Source of the DNA: Clostridia bacterium
Lineage (GTDB): Bacteria > Bacillota > Clostridia > TANB77 > CAG-465
Reading direction: 5' to 3'
Assembly (NCBI GenBank): GCA_017536445.1
Contig: JAFXHJ010000001.1
Coordinates: 66,300 to 130,299, forward strand
DNA: 64,000 bases
This document shows positions 28,402 to 35,804 of this stretch, piece by piece. The position numbers and the translations under genes were made by a program. Below the pieces are notes generated by a model, which saw only the letters and a list, made by a program, of their open reading frames with translations, had not been told where the DNA came from and did no database searches. How positions within the stretch are numbered: position 1 is the first letter of the stretch; each line of letters starts with the position of its first letter.

Positions 28402-30141
28402 ATGTTAGGAAATGTATTAAGTACAAAAGCAAAATATAAAGGGTATAAATTAATAAGAGATGGATTTTTAGATACAACATCTAGACTTCCAGAAAAAGTA
28501 GGTTTCTTAGAAAAAAGACCTGGAATGGATAAGTTTAGAGAAATTACATATAAAGAGTTTAGAGATGATGTTGCAAGCGTAGGAGCGGCATTAATTGAAG
28601 AACTAGATCTAAAAGGCGAAAGAATAGCAATTATTGGTGAAAACAGCTATGAGTGGGCTGCGTCGTACTATTCTGTAGTGTGTGGTGCTGGTATAGTTGT
28701 GCCATTAGATAAAGAGCTTCCAGCAGAAGAAGTATTAAACTTAATTAATCGCTCGCATGCGAAAGCAATTTTCTATTCGCCAAGAAAGAAAGATATAATT
28801 GACACAATACGTGATAGAGCAACAAATATTAAAGCATTTATTCAATTATATGAAAATGAAAATACAATAGAAAACAAAACAGACAAAGACTATACTTTTG
28901 AAGAACTTGCAAAAGTAGGTTATAAGTATAAAGAGGAAGTATTACTTAATGTGCCAATAGATGAAGATGAATTTAGAATATTATTATTTACATCTGGTAC
29001 AACAGCTATGTCTAAAGGTGTAATGTTATCTAACAAAAACATTATGGCTAATATGGAAGCAGCGCTTGAAGCAGCAACGCTATATGAAGACGATAGATTC
29101 TTTTCAGTATTACCACTTCATCATACATATGAAGCTTCAATAGGTATGGTAATACCTATTTCAGCAGGTCTTTCTATAGGTTATGCAGGTGGTCTTAAGA
29201 GTATAGCAAACGATATTAAGGAGCTTGAGCCAACAATAATGTTAGTTGTTCCAGCTTTAATAGAAAGCTTAATAAAGAAAGTAAATAAAAACATAGATAA
29301 ACAAGGTAAAACTAAAGTTGTAGATGTAATGTCAGATGTTACAAATGCATTTGGTAAACCAGGTAGAAGCTTAAAGAAAATAGTATTTAAGGATATATTA
29401 AAAGCTTTAGGTGGAAAGATAAGAATAATAGTTTCTGCAGCAGCTCCAATAGATCCACTTGTAGGAAAGAGAATAGAAGACTTTGGTATAAGCTTCTTAC
29501 AAGGATATGGTTTAACAGAAACAGCACCTCTTGCAACAATAGTTCCAGAGGACAAGAGAAATCCTGCATCAGTTGGTAAAGCGGGTAGTTGTTCAAAAGT
29601 AAAAATACATAATCCAAACGAAGATGGAATAGGAGAAGTATTAATAAAAGGTAAAAACTTAATGATTGGATATTACGAAGATGAGGAAGAAACAAAGAAA
29701 GCTATTGTAAAAGGGTGGTTCCATTCAGGAGATTTGGGATACTTAGATAAAGATGGTTTCTTATTCTTAACAGGAAGATGTAAAAACTTAATAATAACAG
29801 GTAACGGTAAGAATGTTTATCCAGAAGAAATAGAAACATTAGTTAATCAAATACCATATGTTAACGAGTCAATGGTATATGCAAAACAAGATCCTAGAGA
29901 TGAAAAAGAATTAATAATAGCAGTTAAAGTAACTTTAGACACAGCATTCCTTGATGAAAAATATGGTAAGAATAAATATCCATCAGATGAAGAACTTCAC
30001 AAATTAATTTGGGAAGAAATTAAAGAAGTAAATAAAAAGCTTCCAAGTTATAAATGGATAAAAGAATTAGAAGTTAAAAAGGAAGATTTCGTAAAAACAA
30101 CTACAATGAAAATTAAGAGACATGAAGAATTGAAAAAATAA
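28402..30141 (+). CDS. Long-chain acyl-CoA synthetase (AMP-forming)
   Basis: This 579-residue member of the ANL superfamily activates fatty acids to acyl-CoA through an acyl-adenylate. The P-loop is LLFTSGTTAMSKGVMLS at about residue 195. Later motifs are FLQGYGLTETAPLAT (A5-type), GWFHSGDLGYLDKDGFLFLTGR (A7/A8, split here by one residue choice) and KNLIITGNGKNVYPEEIE. A final KTTTMKIKRHEELKK holds the catalytic C-terminal Lys region. Length is typical. ATG 28402 follows GAAGGGAG. The promoter with FapR-like operator suggests control by malonyl-CoA. Confidence 0.88.
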   Translation: MLGNVLSTKAKYKGYKLIRDGFLDTTSRLPEKVGFLEKRPGMDKFREITYKEFRDDVASVGAALIEELDLKGERIAIIGENSYEWAASYYSVVCGAGIVVPLDKELPAEEVLNLINRSHAKAIFYSPRKKDIIDTIRDRATNIKAFIQLYENENTIENKTDKDYTFEELAKVGYKYKEEVLLNVPIDEDEFRILLFTSGTTAMSKGVMLSNKNIMANMEAALEAATLYEDDRFFSVLPLHHTYEASIGMVIPISAGLSIGYAGGLKSIANDIKELEPTIMLVVPALIESLIKKVNKNIDKQGKTKVVDVMSDVTNAFGKPGRSLKKIVFKDILKALGGKIRIIVSAAAPIDPLVGKRIEDFGISFLQGYGLTETAPLATIVPEDKRNPASVGKAGSCSKVKIHNPNEDGIGEVLIKGKNLMIGYYEDEEETKKAIVKGWFHSGDLGYLDKDGFLFLTGRCKNLIITGNGKNVYPEEIETLVNQIPYVNESMVYAKQDPRDEKELIIAVKVTLDTAFLDEKYGKNKYPSDEELHKLIWEEIKEVNKKLPSYKWIKELEVKKEDFVKTTTMKIKRHEELKK

Positions 30142-30199
30142 TAGATTTAATAAATGTATTGTAAATAAAAAAGATATAATATATACTTATGTAGTGAGA

Positions 30200-30335
30200 T
30201 AAATAATAAGTATAAAAAACATATATAATACATTTACTAATATTTAAACAGTAGTAGCACTTTTGTGCTTAAAATAAATTAAACTAAACTAAACAAAGTA
30301 ATATGTATAGATACGTGTTACTTTGTTTTTTGTAT
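30200..30335 (+). promoter_or_regulatory. Leader of pilin-like gene with terminator-type hairpin (degenerate copy)
   Basis: The segment 30229-30275 matches the second half of the leader found at 47.8 kb (ACATTTACTAAT, then TTAGTAGC-like and GCACTTTTGTGC). The hairpin 30294-30325 (CAAAGTAATATG against CGTGTTACTTTG) is followed by TTTTTT. GTATAC at 30332-30337 could pair with the hairpin instead. The first half of the leader seen at the other two loci (AACGC..GAAAGCC) is not recognisable. Confidence 0.5.
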
Positions 30336-30362
30336 ACAAAAGAAGTAAAAGGAGAAAAGAAA

Positions 30363-31616
30363 ATGCAAAAGAAAAAGGGCATATCATTAATAGTTTTAGT
30401 AATTACAATAATAGTAATGATAATTTTGGCTGCTGCAGTAGTAATTACACTAGATAATAGCGGTGTAATAAATAAGGCAAATTTAGCCGTAAATAAAACA
30501 AACTTAAAAGAAGTACAAGATTTAGCCTCACTCGTATGGATGGATGAATATATGGATGAAAAAAGAGGAGAGACATTAAAGACAAATGTACTAGAAAAAT
30601 TGAAAGAATATACGGATAAATATAATATAGAAGTTACAGATGAAGGTGTAACGGTAACCGAAAAGGAAAACACATCAGCAGATAAAGAAGCTACAATAAC
30701 ATTAAATACTGCCCAAATAGTAGAAACGATAGAATCAGGAACGACTAAAAATGTAACATTAATAGCAACAGTATCAAATGTAACAGATACATTAGTATGG
30801 TCAAGTAATAATACTGATGTAGCAGCTGTAGTAGGAAATGGAACTACAGGGCTAGTAACGTTAAAAAATGAGGGAACAGCTATAATACAGGTAACTGCAA
30901 ATGGAGTAAATGCAACTTGTAATGTTACTGTAACAGAAACTACTAAAAAGATAGCTTATAGACCGTTTACAGTAGAGGATTATACATGCACGGTAGAATG
31001 GGAATCAGATTCTGCACAATATACTGTACTTTGTGATGCAATAGATAAGGCGGGTAATCCAGTATATATGATAGGAAAAGGAACAACTAAAGAAGAATAC
31101 AATCAAATGGGATTGAAGTTTAGAAAAGGTAGTTGGATATTCTTAAATATAGGAATTTTAGCACCTACATATATGCCATTAGGTTCAACTGGAGATATAT
31201 ATTACGCATATGATGCGGTAATTACTGAAAAATGTTGTCCGACTTATCAAGTAAATGGAAATGGTTCTATAGCAGTAAGCACAGCATCAACGCAAATTGA
31301 GTCGGGCTATACAACAATAGATAGTACACCATATTCAACTTGTAATTCTGTTGAGGTGTTTAAAGATTTATCTAGTACAGCTACAATTTTTTCAAAAGGC
31401 GGAATGCCATTTATGTATGATGGGGCAATAGCAACGGATAAGGCAAAAGGAATATGTTTAGAGTCATCAGTAACAAAGGCAACTTGGAGTAGTCAATTTA
31501 ATTTGCCTACAACTTTTGCAGTTGGTTCTTTAATGTATACTCAATGCGAATTATCTGGCAGCTTTTTACTATTAGATACACTAGATGGATGCTATTGTTA
31601 TGTAGTAGTTGAATAG
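30363..31616 (+). CDS. Type IV pilin-like protein with BIG2 domain
   Basis: The 417-residue protein has a prepilin-type N-terminus, MQKKKGISLIVLVITII, with likely cleavage after the Gly; position +5 is Val rather than the usual Glu. A helix to about residue 70 and an Asn-linker follow. A BIG2-type Ig domain lies at about 100-195 (VSNVTDTLVWSSNNTDVAAV, then GTAIIQVTANGVNATCNVTV), and a Cys-containing C-terminal domain follows. ATG 30363 follows AAAAGGAG; the frame from 30303 is not used. Likely a secreted pseudopilin/adhesin that would need a prepilin peptidase encoded elsewhere. Confidence 0.7.
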   Translation: MQKKKGISLIVLVITIIVMIILAAAVVITLDNSGVINKANLAVNKTNLKEVQDLASLVWMDEYMDEKRGETLKTNVLEKLKEYTDKYNIEVTDEGVTVTEKENTSADKEATITLNTAQIVETIESGTTKNVTLIATVSNVTDTLVWSSNNTDVAAVVGNGTTGLVTLKNEGTAIIQVTANGVNATCNVTVTETTKKIAYRPFTVEDYTCTVEWESDSAQYTVLCDAIDKAGNPVYMIGKGTTKEEYNQMGLKFRKGSWIFLNIGILAPTYMPLGSTGDIYYAYDAVITEKCCPTYQVNGNGSIAVSTASTQIESGYTTIDSTPYSTCNSVEVFKDLSSTATIFSKGGMPFMYDGAIATDKAKGICLESSVTKATWSSQFNLPTTFAVGSLMYTQCELSGSFLLLDTLDGCYCYVVVE

Positions 31617-31633
31617 AATATAAAATAAAGAGC

Positions 31634-31659
31634 AAAAAGACGTCTTTAGACGTCTTTTT
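31634..31659. terminator. Bidirectional terminator between convergent genes
   Basis: AAAAAGACGTCT and its complement form a perfect stem with A and T runs on either side. It can serve the pilin-like gene (plus) and the coat-F-like gene (minus). Confidence 0.85.
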
Positions 31660-31699
31660 ATCTTTTTAGGTAAAGTTAGTAGGAAAGAATAAACTAACC

Positions 31700-31948
31700 T
31701 TAATTTCCGCTTACAGCGCTTTTAACGGCATCTATATCTGCCATTCCTGCAGGGGCAGCTGGTACATAGTAACCATTATCTCTTGCAAATACATATAGTT
31801 GCCATTGTAAATCTTCTAGTTGATTTCTATAAGTAACAAGAGTATCTCTAAAACTTTTGTTATTAGATTGTTGTATGCTGTAGTTTATCATATTAATTAT
31901 AGAGTTTGTTGTAGATAAGCTATCTGCTATTGCTATTTTTTCATTCAT
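31700..31948 (-). CDS. Coat-F-like small spore protein
   Basis: The 82-residue helical protein contains INYSIQQSNNKSFRDTLVTY and QLEDLQWQLYVFARDNGYY followed by a VPAAPAGMAD tail. This is the pattern of CotF/spore-coat F relatives, whose tail often reads YYxP. It is preceded by AAGGAAG. It lies 20 bases from a second small helical gene on the same strand, so the pair forms an operon. A role in the spore coat is inferred from family. Confidence 0.65.
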   Translation of the reverse strand: MNEKIAIADSLSTTNSIINMINYSIQQSNNKSFRDTLVTYRNQLEDLQWQLYVFARDNGYYVPAAPAGMADIDAVKSAVSGN

Positions 31949-31968
31949 AATTTATACTTCCTTTCTTA

Positions 31969-32151
31969 TTATAAATTTTGTGTTAAATCTTCTTTCAGAC
32001 TTGAACATGTTTTACAAATTTTTGTTAATATATCTATAGCATTTTGATCATTAACAAGTGTTTTGTAATATTCAATTTTTGTGCAAAAACCTGTAGCTGC
32101 ACCGCATATGTGTCTAGTATCTTGAAGTTCAATTTGATTTAATGTATCCAT
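31969..32151 (-). CDS. Small helical protein, probable coat-associated partner
   Basis: The 60-residue protein reads MDTLNQIELQDTRHICGA and continues with EYYKTLVNDQNAIDILTKIC, ending QNL. Short helical proteins with this look often precede coat-F genes in Clostridia. It has three Cys residues. AAGGAGG stands 7 bases before ATG 32151. Upstream on the minus strand CATATATT and CATAATAT spaced about 13 bases resemble a sigma-E promoter, consistent with mother-cell expression, but this is weak. Confidence 0.55.
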   Translation of the reverse strand: MDTLNQIELQDTRHICGAATGFCTKIEYYKTLVNDQNAIDILTKICKTCSSLKEDLTQNL

Positions 32152-32229
32152 ATATTTTCCTCCTTAATAAATACAAAAATATTATGTGTAAAGAATAAAA
32201 ATATATGTAGTAAAATTTTAGAAAATATA

Positions 32230-32258
32230 TTGAAAAAAATTTTAAAATATAATAATAT
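32230..32258 (+). promoter_or_regulatory. Promoter of leader B
   Basis: TTGAAA (32230-32235), 17 bases, TAATAT (32253-32258). The -10 box ends 12 bases before AGGGGTTAAC, the same distance as at the 47.7-kb locus. Confidence 0.6.
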
Positions 32259-32264
32259 AAAATC

Positions 32265-32424
32265 ATAAAGAGGGGTTAACAAATGATGAAAAACGCAGAA
32301 AGCCTTGCGGATGTGTACATAATCATTTCTAATGAACAAACATTAGAAGCGTTTTTTGTACTTCAAAATAACAATAGAAACTAGCAAAGTAACATACATA
32401 GAAATATGTGTGCTGCTTTGATTT
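32265..32424 (+). ncRNA. Folded leader RNA (copy B) ending in a terminator-like hairpin
   Basis: The leader shares AGGGGTtAACAAA, GATGAAAAACGC, GAAAGCCTTGCGG and CTAATG..CATTAG with the leader at 47.8 kb. AAAAACGC (32289-32296) pairs with GCGTTTTT (32349-32356) to close a junction that holds GCC-TTGC-GG and the TCTAATG/CATTAGA hairpin (32328-32346). A second hairpin (32385-32420, CAAAG..CTTTG) and T-rich sequence follow. GCATAC at 32427-32432 can pair with GTGTGC in the hairpin's 3' arm. The class is not recognised; it looks like a riboswitch or attenuator. The 32152-32450 gap holds this element and nothing else. Confidence 0.6.
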
Positions 32425-32450
32425 TGGCATACAAAAAGGGGAGATAGAAA

Positions 32451-33503
32451 ATGCAAAAGAAAAATGGTATATCCTTAATAGTTTTAGTCATTACCATAAT
32501 AGTAATGATAATCTTAGCAGCAAGTATAGTAATAACGCTAAGTAATACGGGCGTAATAAACAGAGCGAACGAAGCAGTAGATAAGACAAATGAAAAACAA
32601 GTACAAGCTTTAGCTGCGTTAACGTGGGCAGATGTCTATATGGACAACCTAAGAGGGCAAGACTTAATAGATAAAGTAACAGAAGAATTAGCTAAACAAG
32701 GAGTAACAACAGACAAATGGGATATAACAATAACAGATACAGGAATTACAGTAGATAATAAAAATAATGGCGGTGGAGATAACACACAATCAGGGACTGG
32801 ACTAGGTTCATTAATCTCTAAAGATAATTATGGAGATAAAGTAGATTATACTGTAACTGTAGATGGAACAGTGTATGATGATTGGCAAATATATTATCAT
32901 AATAGTGACTATGTTTATCTAATAGCAGAAACTTATGTAGAAGAAGTTTCATTAGATAAAGGAACAACCGTAGCAAGCCTAACAAGTGATGAATTAGCGT
33001 TATATGAAAAATTTAGAGTAGGTAATGCAGATAAGTATACATTAGCAGATATAGTAAGTGGAAATGGATCAAATAACTCACAATCAGTAGCACAATTAAT
33101 AAAAGACTATGCAAAATTTGCTAATACAACAACATATGGAACAAATGTAGTAGGGGCAATAGGCGGCCCTACATTAGAACTATTAGTAGCAGGATGGAAT
33201 TCGAAAGGCTATACGCCAACAATGACACTAACAACAGGTACATATGGATACAAGATAAATAATACCTATTATGTAGATGTAACAAGTGATGGTTTATATG
33301 TACCGTCAGATTATTGGTACTGGTTGGCGTCTCCGTCTGATTTCAGCGCTGACACTGTTAGTTTGGCGGGTTATGACGTTCTAGGCGGTGACAATCATAC
33401 CTTCTGTGCCCTCCCTTACGGTGTGCGCCCCGTAGTTTGTCTAAAATCTAGTACCCCTGCAACAGTGGGAACAGGAGATTATGATTTCAATTTAACAAAA
33501 TAA
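32451..33503 (+). CDS. Type IV pilin-like protein with C-type-lectin-like, DGR-style C-terminus
   Basis: This 350-residue protein has a prepilin-type start MQKKNGISLIVLVITIIV, an Asn/Gly linker near residue 105, and a domain DYTVTVDGTVYDDWQIYYHN with YVYLIAETYVEE. It ends in YWYWLASPSDFS, a divergent stretch, and YGVRPVVCLKSS. The YWLAS...GVRPVV.LKS frame is that of C-type-lectin-fold targets of diversity-generating retroelements, and of the DUF6273-type relatives. The 3' 150 bases are about 50 percent GC and A-poor, unlike the rest of the gene. Expressed behind leader B. Probably a surface-displayed adhesin. Confidence 0.72.
   Translation: MQKKNGISLIVLVITIIVMIILAASIVITLSNTGVINRANEAVDKTNEKQVQALAALTWADVYMDNLRGQDLIDKVTEELAKQGVTTDKWDITITDTGITVDNKNNGGGDNTQSGTGLGSLISKDNYGDKVDYTVTVDGTVYDDWQIYYHNSDYVYLIAETYVEEVSLDKGTTVASLTSDELALYEKFRVGNADKYTLADIVSGNGSNNSQSVAQLIKDYAKFANTTTYGTNVVGAIGGPTLELLVAGWNSKGYTPTMTLTTGTYGYKINNTYYVDVTSDGLYVPSDYWYWLASPSDFSADTVSLAGYDVLGGDNHTFCALPYGVRPVVCLKSSTPATVGTGDYDFNLTK
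33310..33455 (+). other. Candidate DGR variable region
   Basis: From about 33310 the sequence changes abruptly. Counted 60-base lines go from 27 percent GC and 40 percent A (33241-33300) to 48-53 percent GC and 15-17 percent A (33301-33420). Codons between TGGTTGGCG and TACGGTGTGCGC are mostly NNC or NNT (GAT TTC AGC GCT GAC ACT GTT AGT), the pattern left when AAY template codons are adenine-mutagenised. No reverse transcriptase or template repeat is in the window, so a remote DGR is required. Confidence 0.5.
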
Positions 33504-33509
33504 AAATAA

Positions 33510-33541
33510 GGAGTGAATGTTTTAACATTCACTCCTGTTTT
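33510..33541. terminator. Bidirectional terminator
   Basis: GGAGTGAATGTT pairs with AACATTCACTCC and is followed by TGTTTTG. It separates the pilin-like gene from glmM, which converge. Confidence 0.8.
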
Positions 33542-33569
33542 GTTGTGTGTTTATGGTTTTGCTTCAGTC

Positions 33570-34955
33570 TTAAAGACTTTCAAGAATTAAAGTCTGGATA
33601 TCATCGCGAAGTTTTGCGATGGTATCATAGTCTTTGCCTTCAACCATAATACGAATGTAGTTCTCTGTGCCGGAAGGACGAACAACAGAACGCCCGTCGT
33701 TACCCAAGGTTTCGTATACCAAATCGTTGATACGCTGTCTCAAAGAATTGTTTGCAATAAATGCATTCTTTTGTTCAGGCGTTGCTGTGATTTGTGTGGA
33801 TACCTGCGGGTATTTGAACATCTGATTCTTAAGTTCAGAAAGTTTCTTGCCGGTTTTGTCCATGATGTTAAGCACCATAAGTGCGGTAAGGATACCATCA
33901 CCAGTAGTTGCATACTCTTTGAAGATAATGTGACCAGATTGTTCGCCACCCAAAGAACCGTTGTTGGTAATCATCTCCTCAAGAACATACTTATCACCAA
34001 CCTTGGTAGAAAGGAATTTGATTCCCTTTTCTTCGCAGAACTTTACAAGTCCCAAGTTTGACATTACTGTACCAACAATCAAGTTGTTCTTAAGAAGGCC
34101 AAGGTCTTTAAGGAACCCACCTACGATTGCAAGCACGTGGTCGCCATCGACAATTTCGCCGGTTTCGTCAACCATAAGACATCTGTCTGCATCTCCATCA
34201 AAAGCGATTCCGCAATCAAAGATAAGGCCGGAATTCTTAATAAGGTCCTGAAGAAACTCAAGATGCATAGAACCGCAACCCTCGTTGATGTGTTCGCCGG
34301 AGACATCGGTGTTGTATTCACGAACAGAAAGGCCTAATGATTTGAATATTTGGTAGCAGGTAGAAGCAGAGCCGTTGGAACAGTCTACAGCAATTCTTAT
34401 GGGTTTATACTTAAACTGCATAAGGGAGGCAAAGTAGTCGTTCGCGGCAAGTGTGGCATAATCGGAAATAATTTTACCACATGTTTCTGCGTAGTAGCTT
34501 TCTACCGTGTCGGGTTTGATTTTAGAAATCAAATCCTCAATTTGTTCCTCGAGCTGATCGGGAAGCTTGTAACCATCAGGTCCGATGATTTTGATGCCGT
34601 TGTATTCCTTCGGATTATGCGATGCGGTTATCATAATGCCCAGTACTGCAAATGAATAGAGCTTGGTAAGATATGCAATTGCAGGAGTGGGGAGTATGCC
34701 AACCGGAACAATGTTAATTCCGCCGGCAGTAAGACCAGAAGTGATTGCAGAAACAATCATATCCTTAGAAGGTCTGGTATCTGTGCCGATGAGAACAACG
34801 GGCCTATCATCTCCAAAAGGAGAACTTTTTACATCACGGAAATGGTTGGTTGTGATGAGCTTTGCGGTTGCAAGGCCAACCTTATATGCAAGGTCGGCAG
34901 TCAGAGTTTTGTTTGCGATGCCTCTGATACCATCGGTGCCAAAGAGTCTTCTCAT
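33570..34955 (-). CDS. glmM: Phosphoglucosamine mutase
   Basis: GlmM converts glucosamine 6-phosphate to glucosamine 1-phosphate for UDP-GlcNAc and peptidoglycan synthesis. The 461-residue protein begins MRRLFGTDGIRGIANKTLT and has the active-site serine loop TASHNPKEYNGIKI (Ser112), the metal loop FDGDADRCLMVDE, the sugar loop GGEQSGHIIF and the phosphate loop VRPSGTENYIRIM. All catalytic motifs are intact. Its ATG overlaps the TGA of the upstream acyltransferase gene (ATGA), so the two are translationally coupled. GC is near 48 percent in counted stretches, well above the neighbours, which suggests transfer from a higher-GC clostridium. Confidence 0.95.
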   Translation of the reverse strand: MRRLFGTDGIRGIANKTLTADLAYKVGLATAKLITTNHFRDVKSSPFGDDRPVVLIGTDTRPSKDMIVSAITSGLTAGGINIVPVGILPTPAIAYLTKLYSFAVLGIMITASHNPKEYNGIKIIGPDGYKLPDQLEEQIEDLISKIKPDTVESYYAETCGKIISDYATLAANDYFASLMQFKYKPIRIAVDCSNGSASTCYQIFKSLGLSVREYNTDVSGEHINEGCGSMHLEFLQDLIKNSGLIFDCGIAFDGDADRCLMVDETGEIVDGDHVLAIVGGFLKDLGLLKNNLIVGTVMSNLGLVKFCEEKGIKFLSTKVGDKYVLEEMITNNGSLGGEQSGHIIFKEYATTGDGILTALMVLNIMDKTGKKLSELKNQMFKYPQVSTQITATPEQKNAFIANNSLRQRINDLVYETLGNDGRSVVRPSGTENYIRIMVEGKDYDTIAKLRDDIQTLILESL

Positions 34956-35641
34956 TTTTTCTTCTCCTTTTGGGTAATAGTAAGTTTGGTGCTAACAATT
35001 ACATTAGCGGGAATGATTCCACGAACGCAAGAAACAGGGTAGACAATAGAGCTTTTTCCGATAACAGTGCCGGGGTTTAAGACAGAATTACATCCAATTT
35101 CTACATGGTCGCCAATGAAAGCGCCTGCTTTACGAAGGTCGGTTTCGAATTCTCCGCCGATTATAACCTGAGTTTTAGTACTCTTGAGGTTAGAAATGAT
35201 AGCACCTGCTCCAAGATGAGCATAGTTTCCTACGACTGAATCACCAACATAGTTGTAGTGAGGCAGCTGGACGTTGTCCATAATTACCGAATTTTTAATT
35301 TCGGTAGAGTTTCCGATGACACACTTTTTTCCGATAATTACTTTGCCACGGATAAAAGCTCCATGCCTAACTTCGGTTTCGTGGTCAATAATAAGCGGCC
35401 CATAAAGATGTGCGTCAGAAGCAACCTTTGCGGTTTTGGCAATCCAAATATTTTGCTTGCCGTCAGCACCGGTGCAAAGTTCGTACTCATTAGGGTCAAG
35501 ATGTGGTGCAAGGGAAAGAATGAAATCTGCTATCAAAGGGAGAACTTCCCACGGATAAGTTTTGTCTTTGAACAATTCCTTTGCAAGATACTGTTCAAGC
35601 GAATAAAGTTCGCGAACAGTAACATTCGTACAATTTTCCAT
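34952..35641 (-). CDS. Left-handed beta-helix acyltransferase, GlmU C-terminal-like
   Basis: The 229-residue protein is built of hexapeptide repeats (AKVASDAHLYGPLIIDHETE, then GAFIRGKVIIGKKCVIGN, then NVQLPHYNYVGDSVVG). GAIISNLKST and HVEIGCNSVLNPGTVIGK are close to the acetyltransferase half of GlmU. The uridylyltransferase half is absent; a short helical N-terminus replaces it. Coupled to glmM, it may acetylate glucosamine 1-phosphate or act with a separate nucleotidyltransferase. ATG 35641 is chosen because GGAGG lies between it and the longer start at 35656. The stop is TGA within ATGA. Confidence 0.78.
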   Translation of the reverse strand: MENCTNVTVRELYSLEQYLAKELFKDKTYPWEVLPLIADFILSLAPHLDPNEYELCTGADGKQNIWIAKTAKVASDAHLYGPLIIDHETEVRHGAFIRGKVIIGKKCVIGNSTEIKNSVIMDNVQLPHYNYVGDSVVGNYAHLGAGAIISNLKSTKTQVIIGGEFETDLRKAGAFIGDHVEIGCNSVLNPGTVIGKSSIVYPVSCVRGIIPANVIVSTKLTITQKEKKK

Positions 35642-35775
35642 ACGTTTTACCTCCAATAATTATTTTAGGTCAAATTTTATGACTGCACAGTATTATATCA
35701 TAAAGCAACCTAAAATTCAACTTATGTAAACAAATGCTAGAGTAAGCTACATTTAAGCATATTACAGAAGAGTAT

Positions 35776-35804
35776 AAAAAAGACTAGAGTTATTAACTCT
35801 AGTC
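35776..35804 (-). terminator. Terminator of the PHP gene
   Basis: GACTAGAGT and ACTCTAGTC form a stem read on the minus strand, followed by TTTTTT. It overlaps the stop codon of the PHP gene. Confidence 0.8.

Noticed and set aside
32265-32424. Standard c-di-GMP-I or -II riboswitch
   Set aside because: Only short blocks match; the P1b tetraloop stem of class I and the pseudoknot strands of class II are not found, so no class was assigned.
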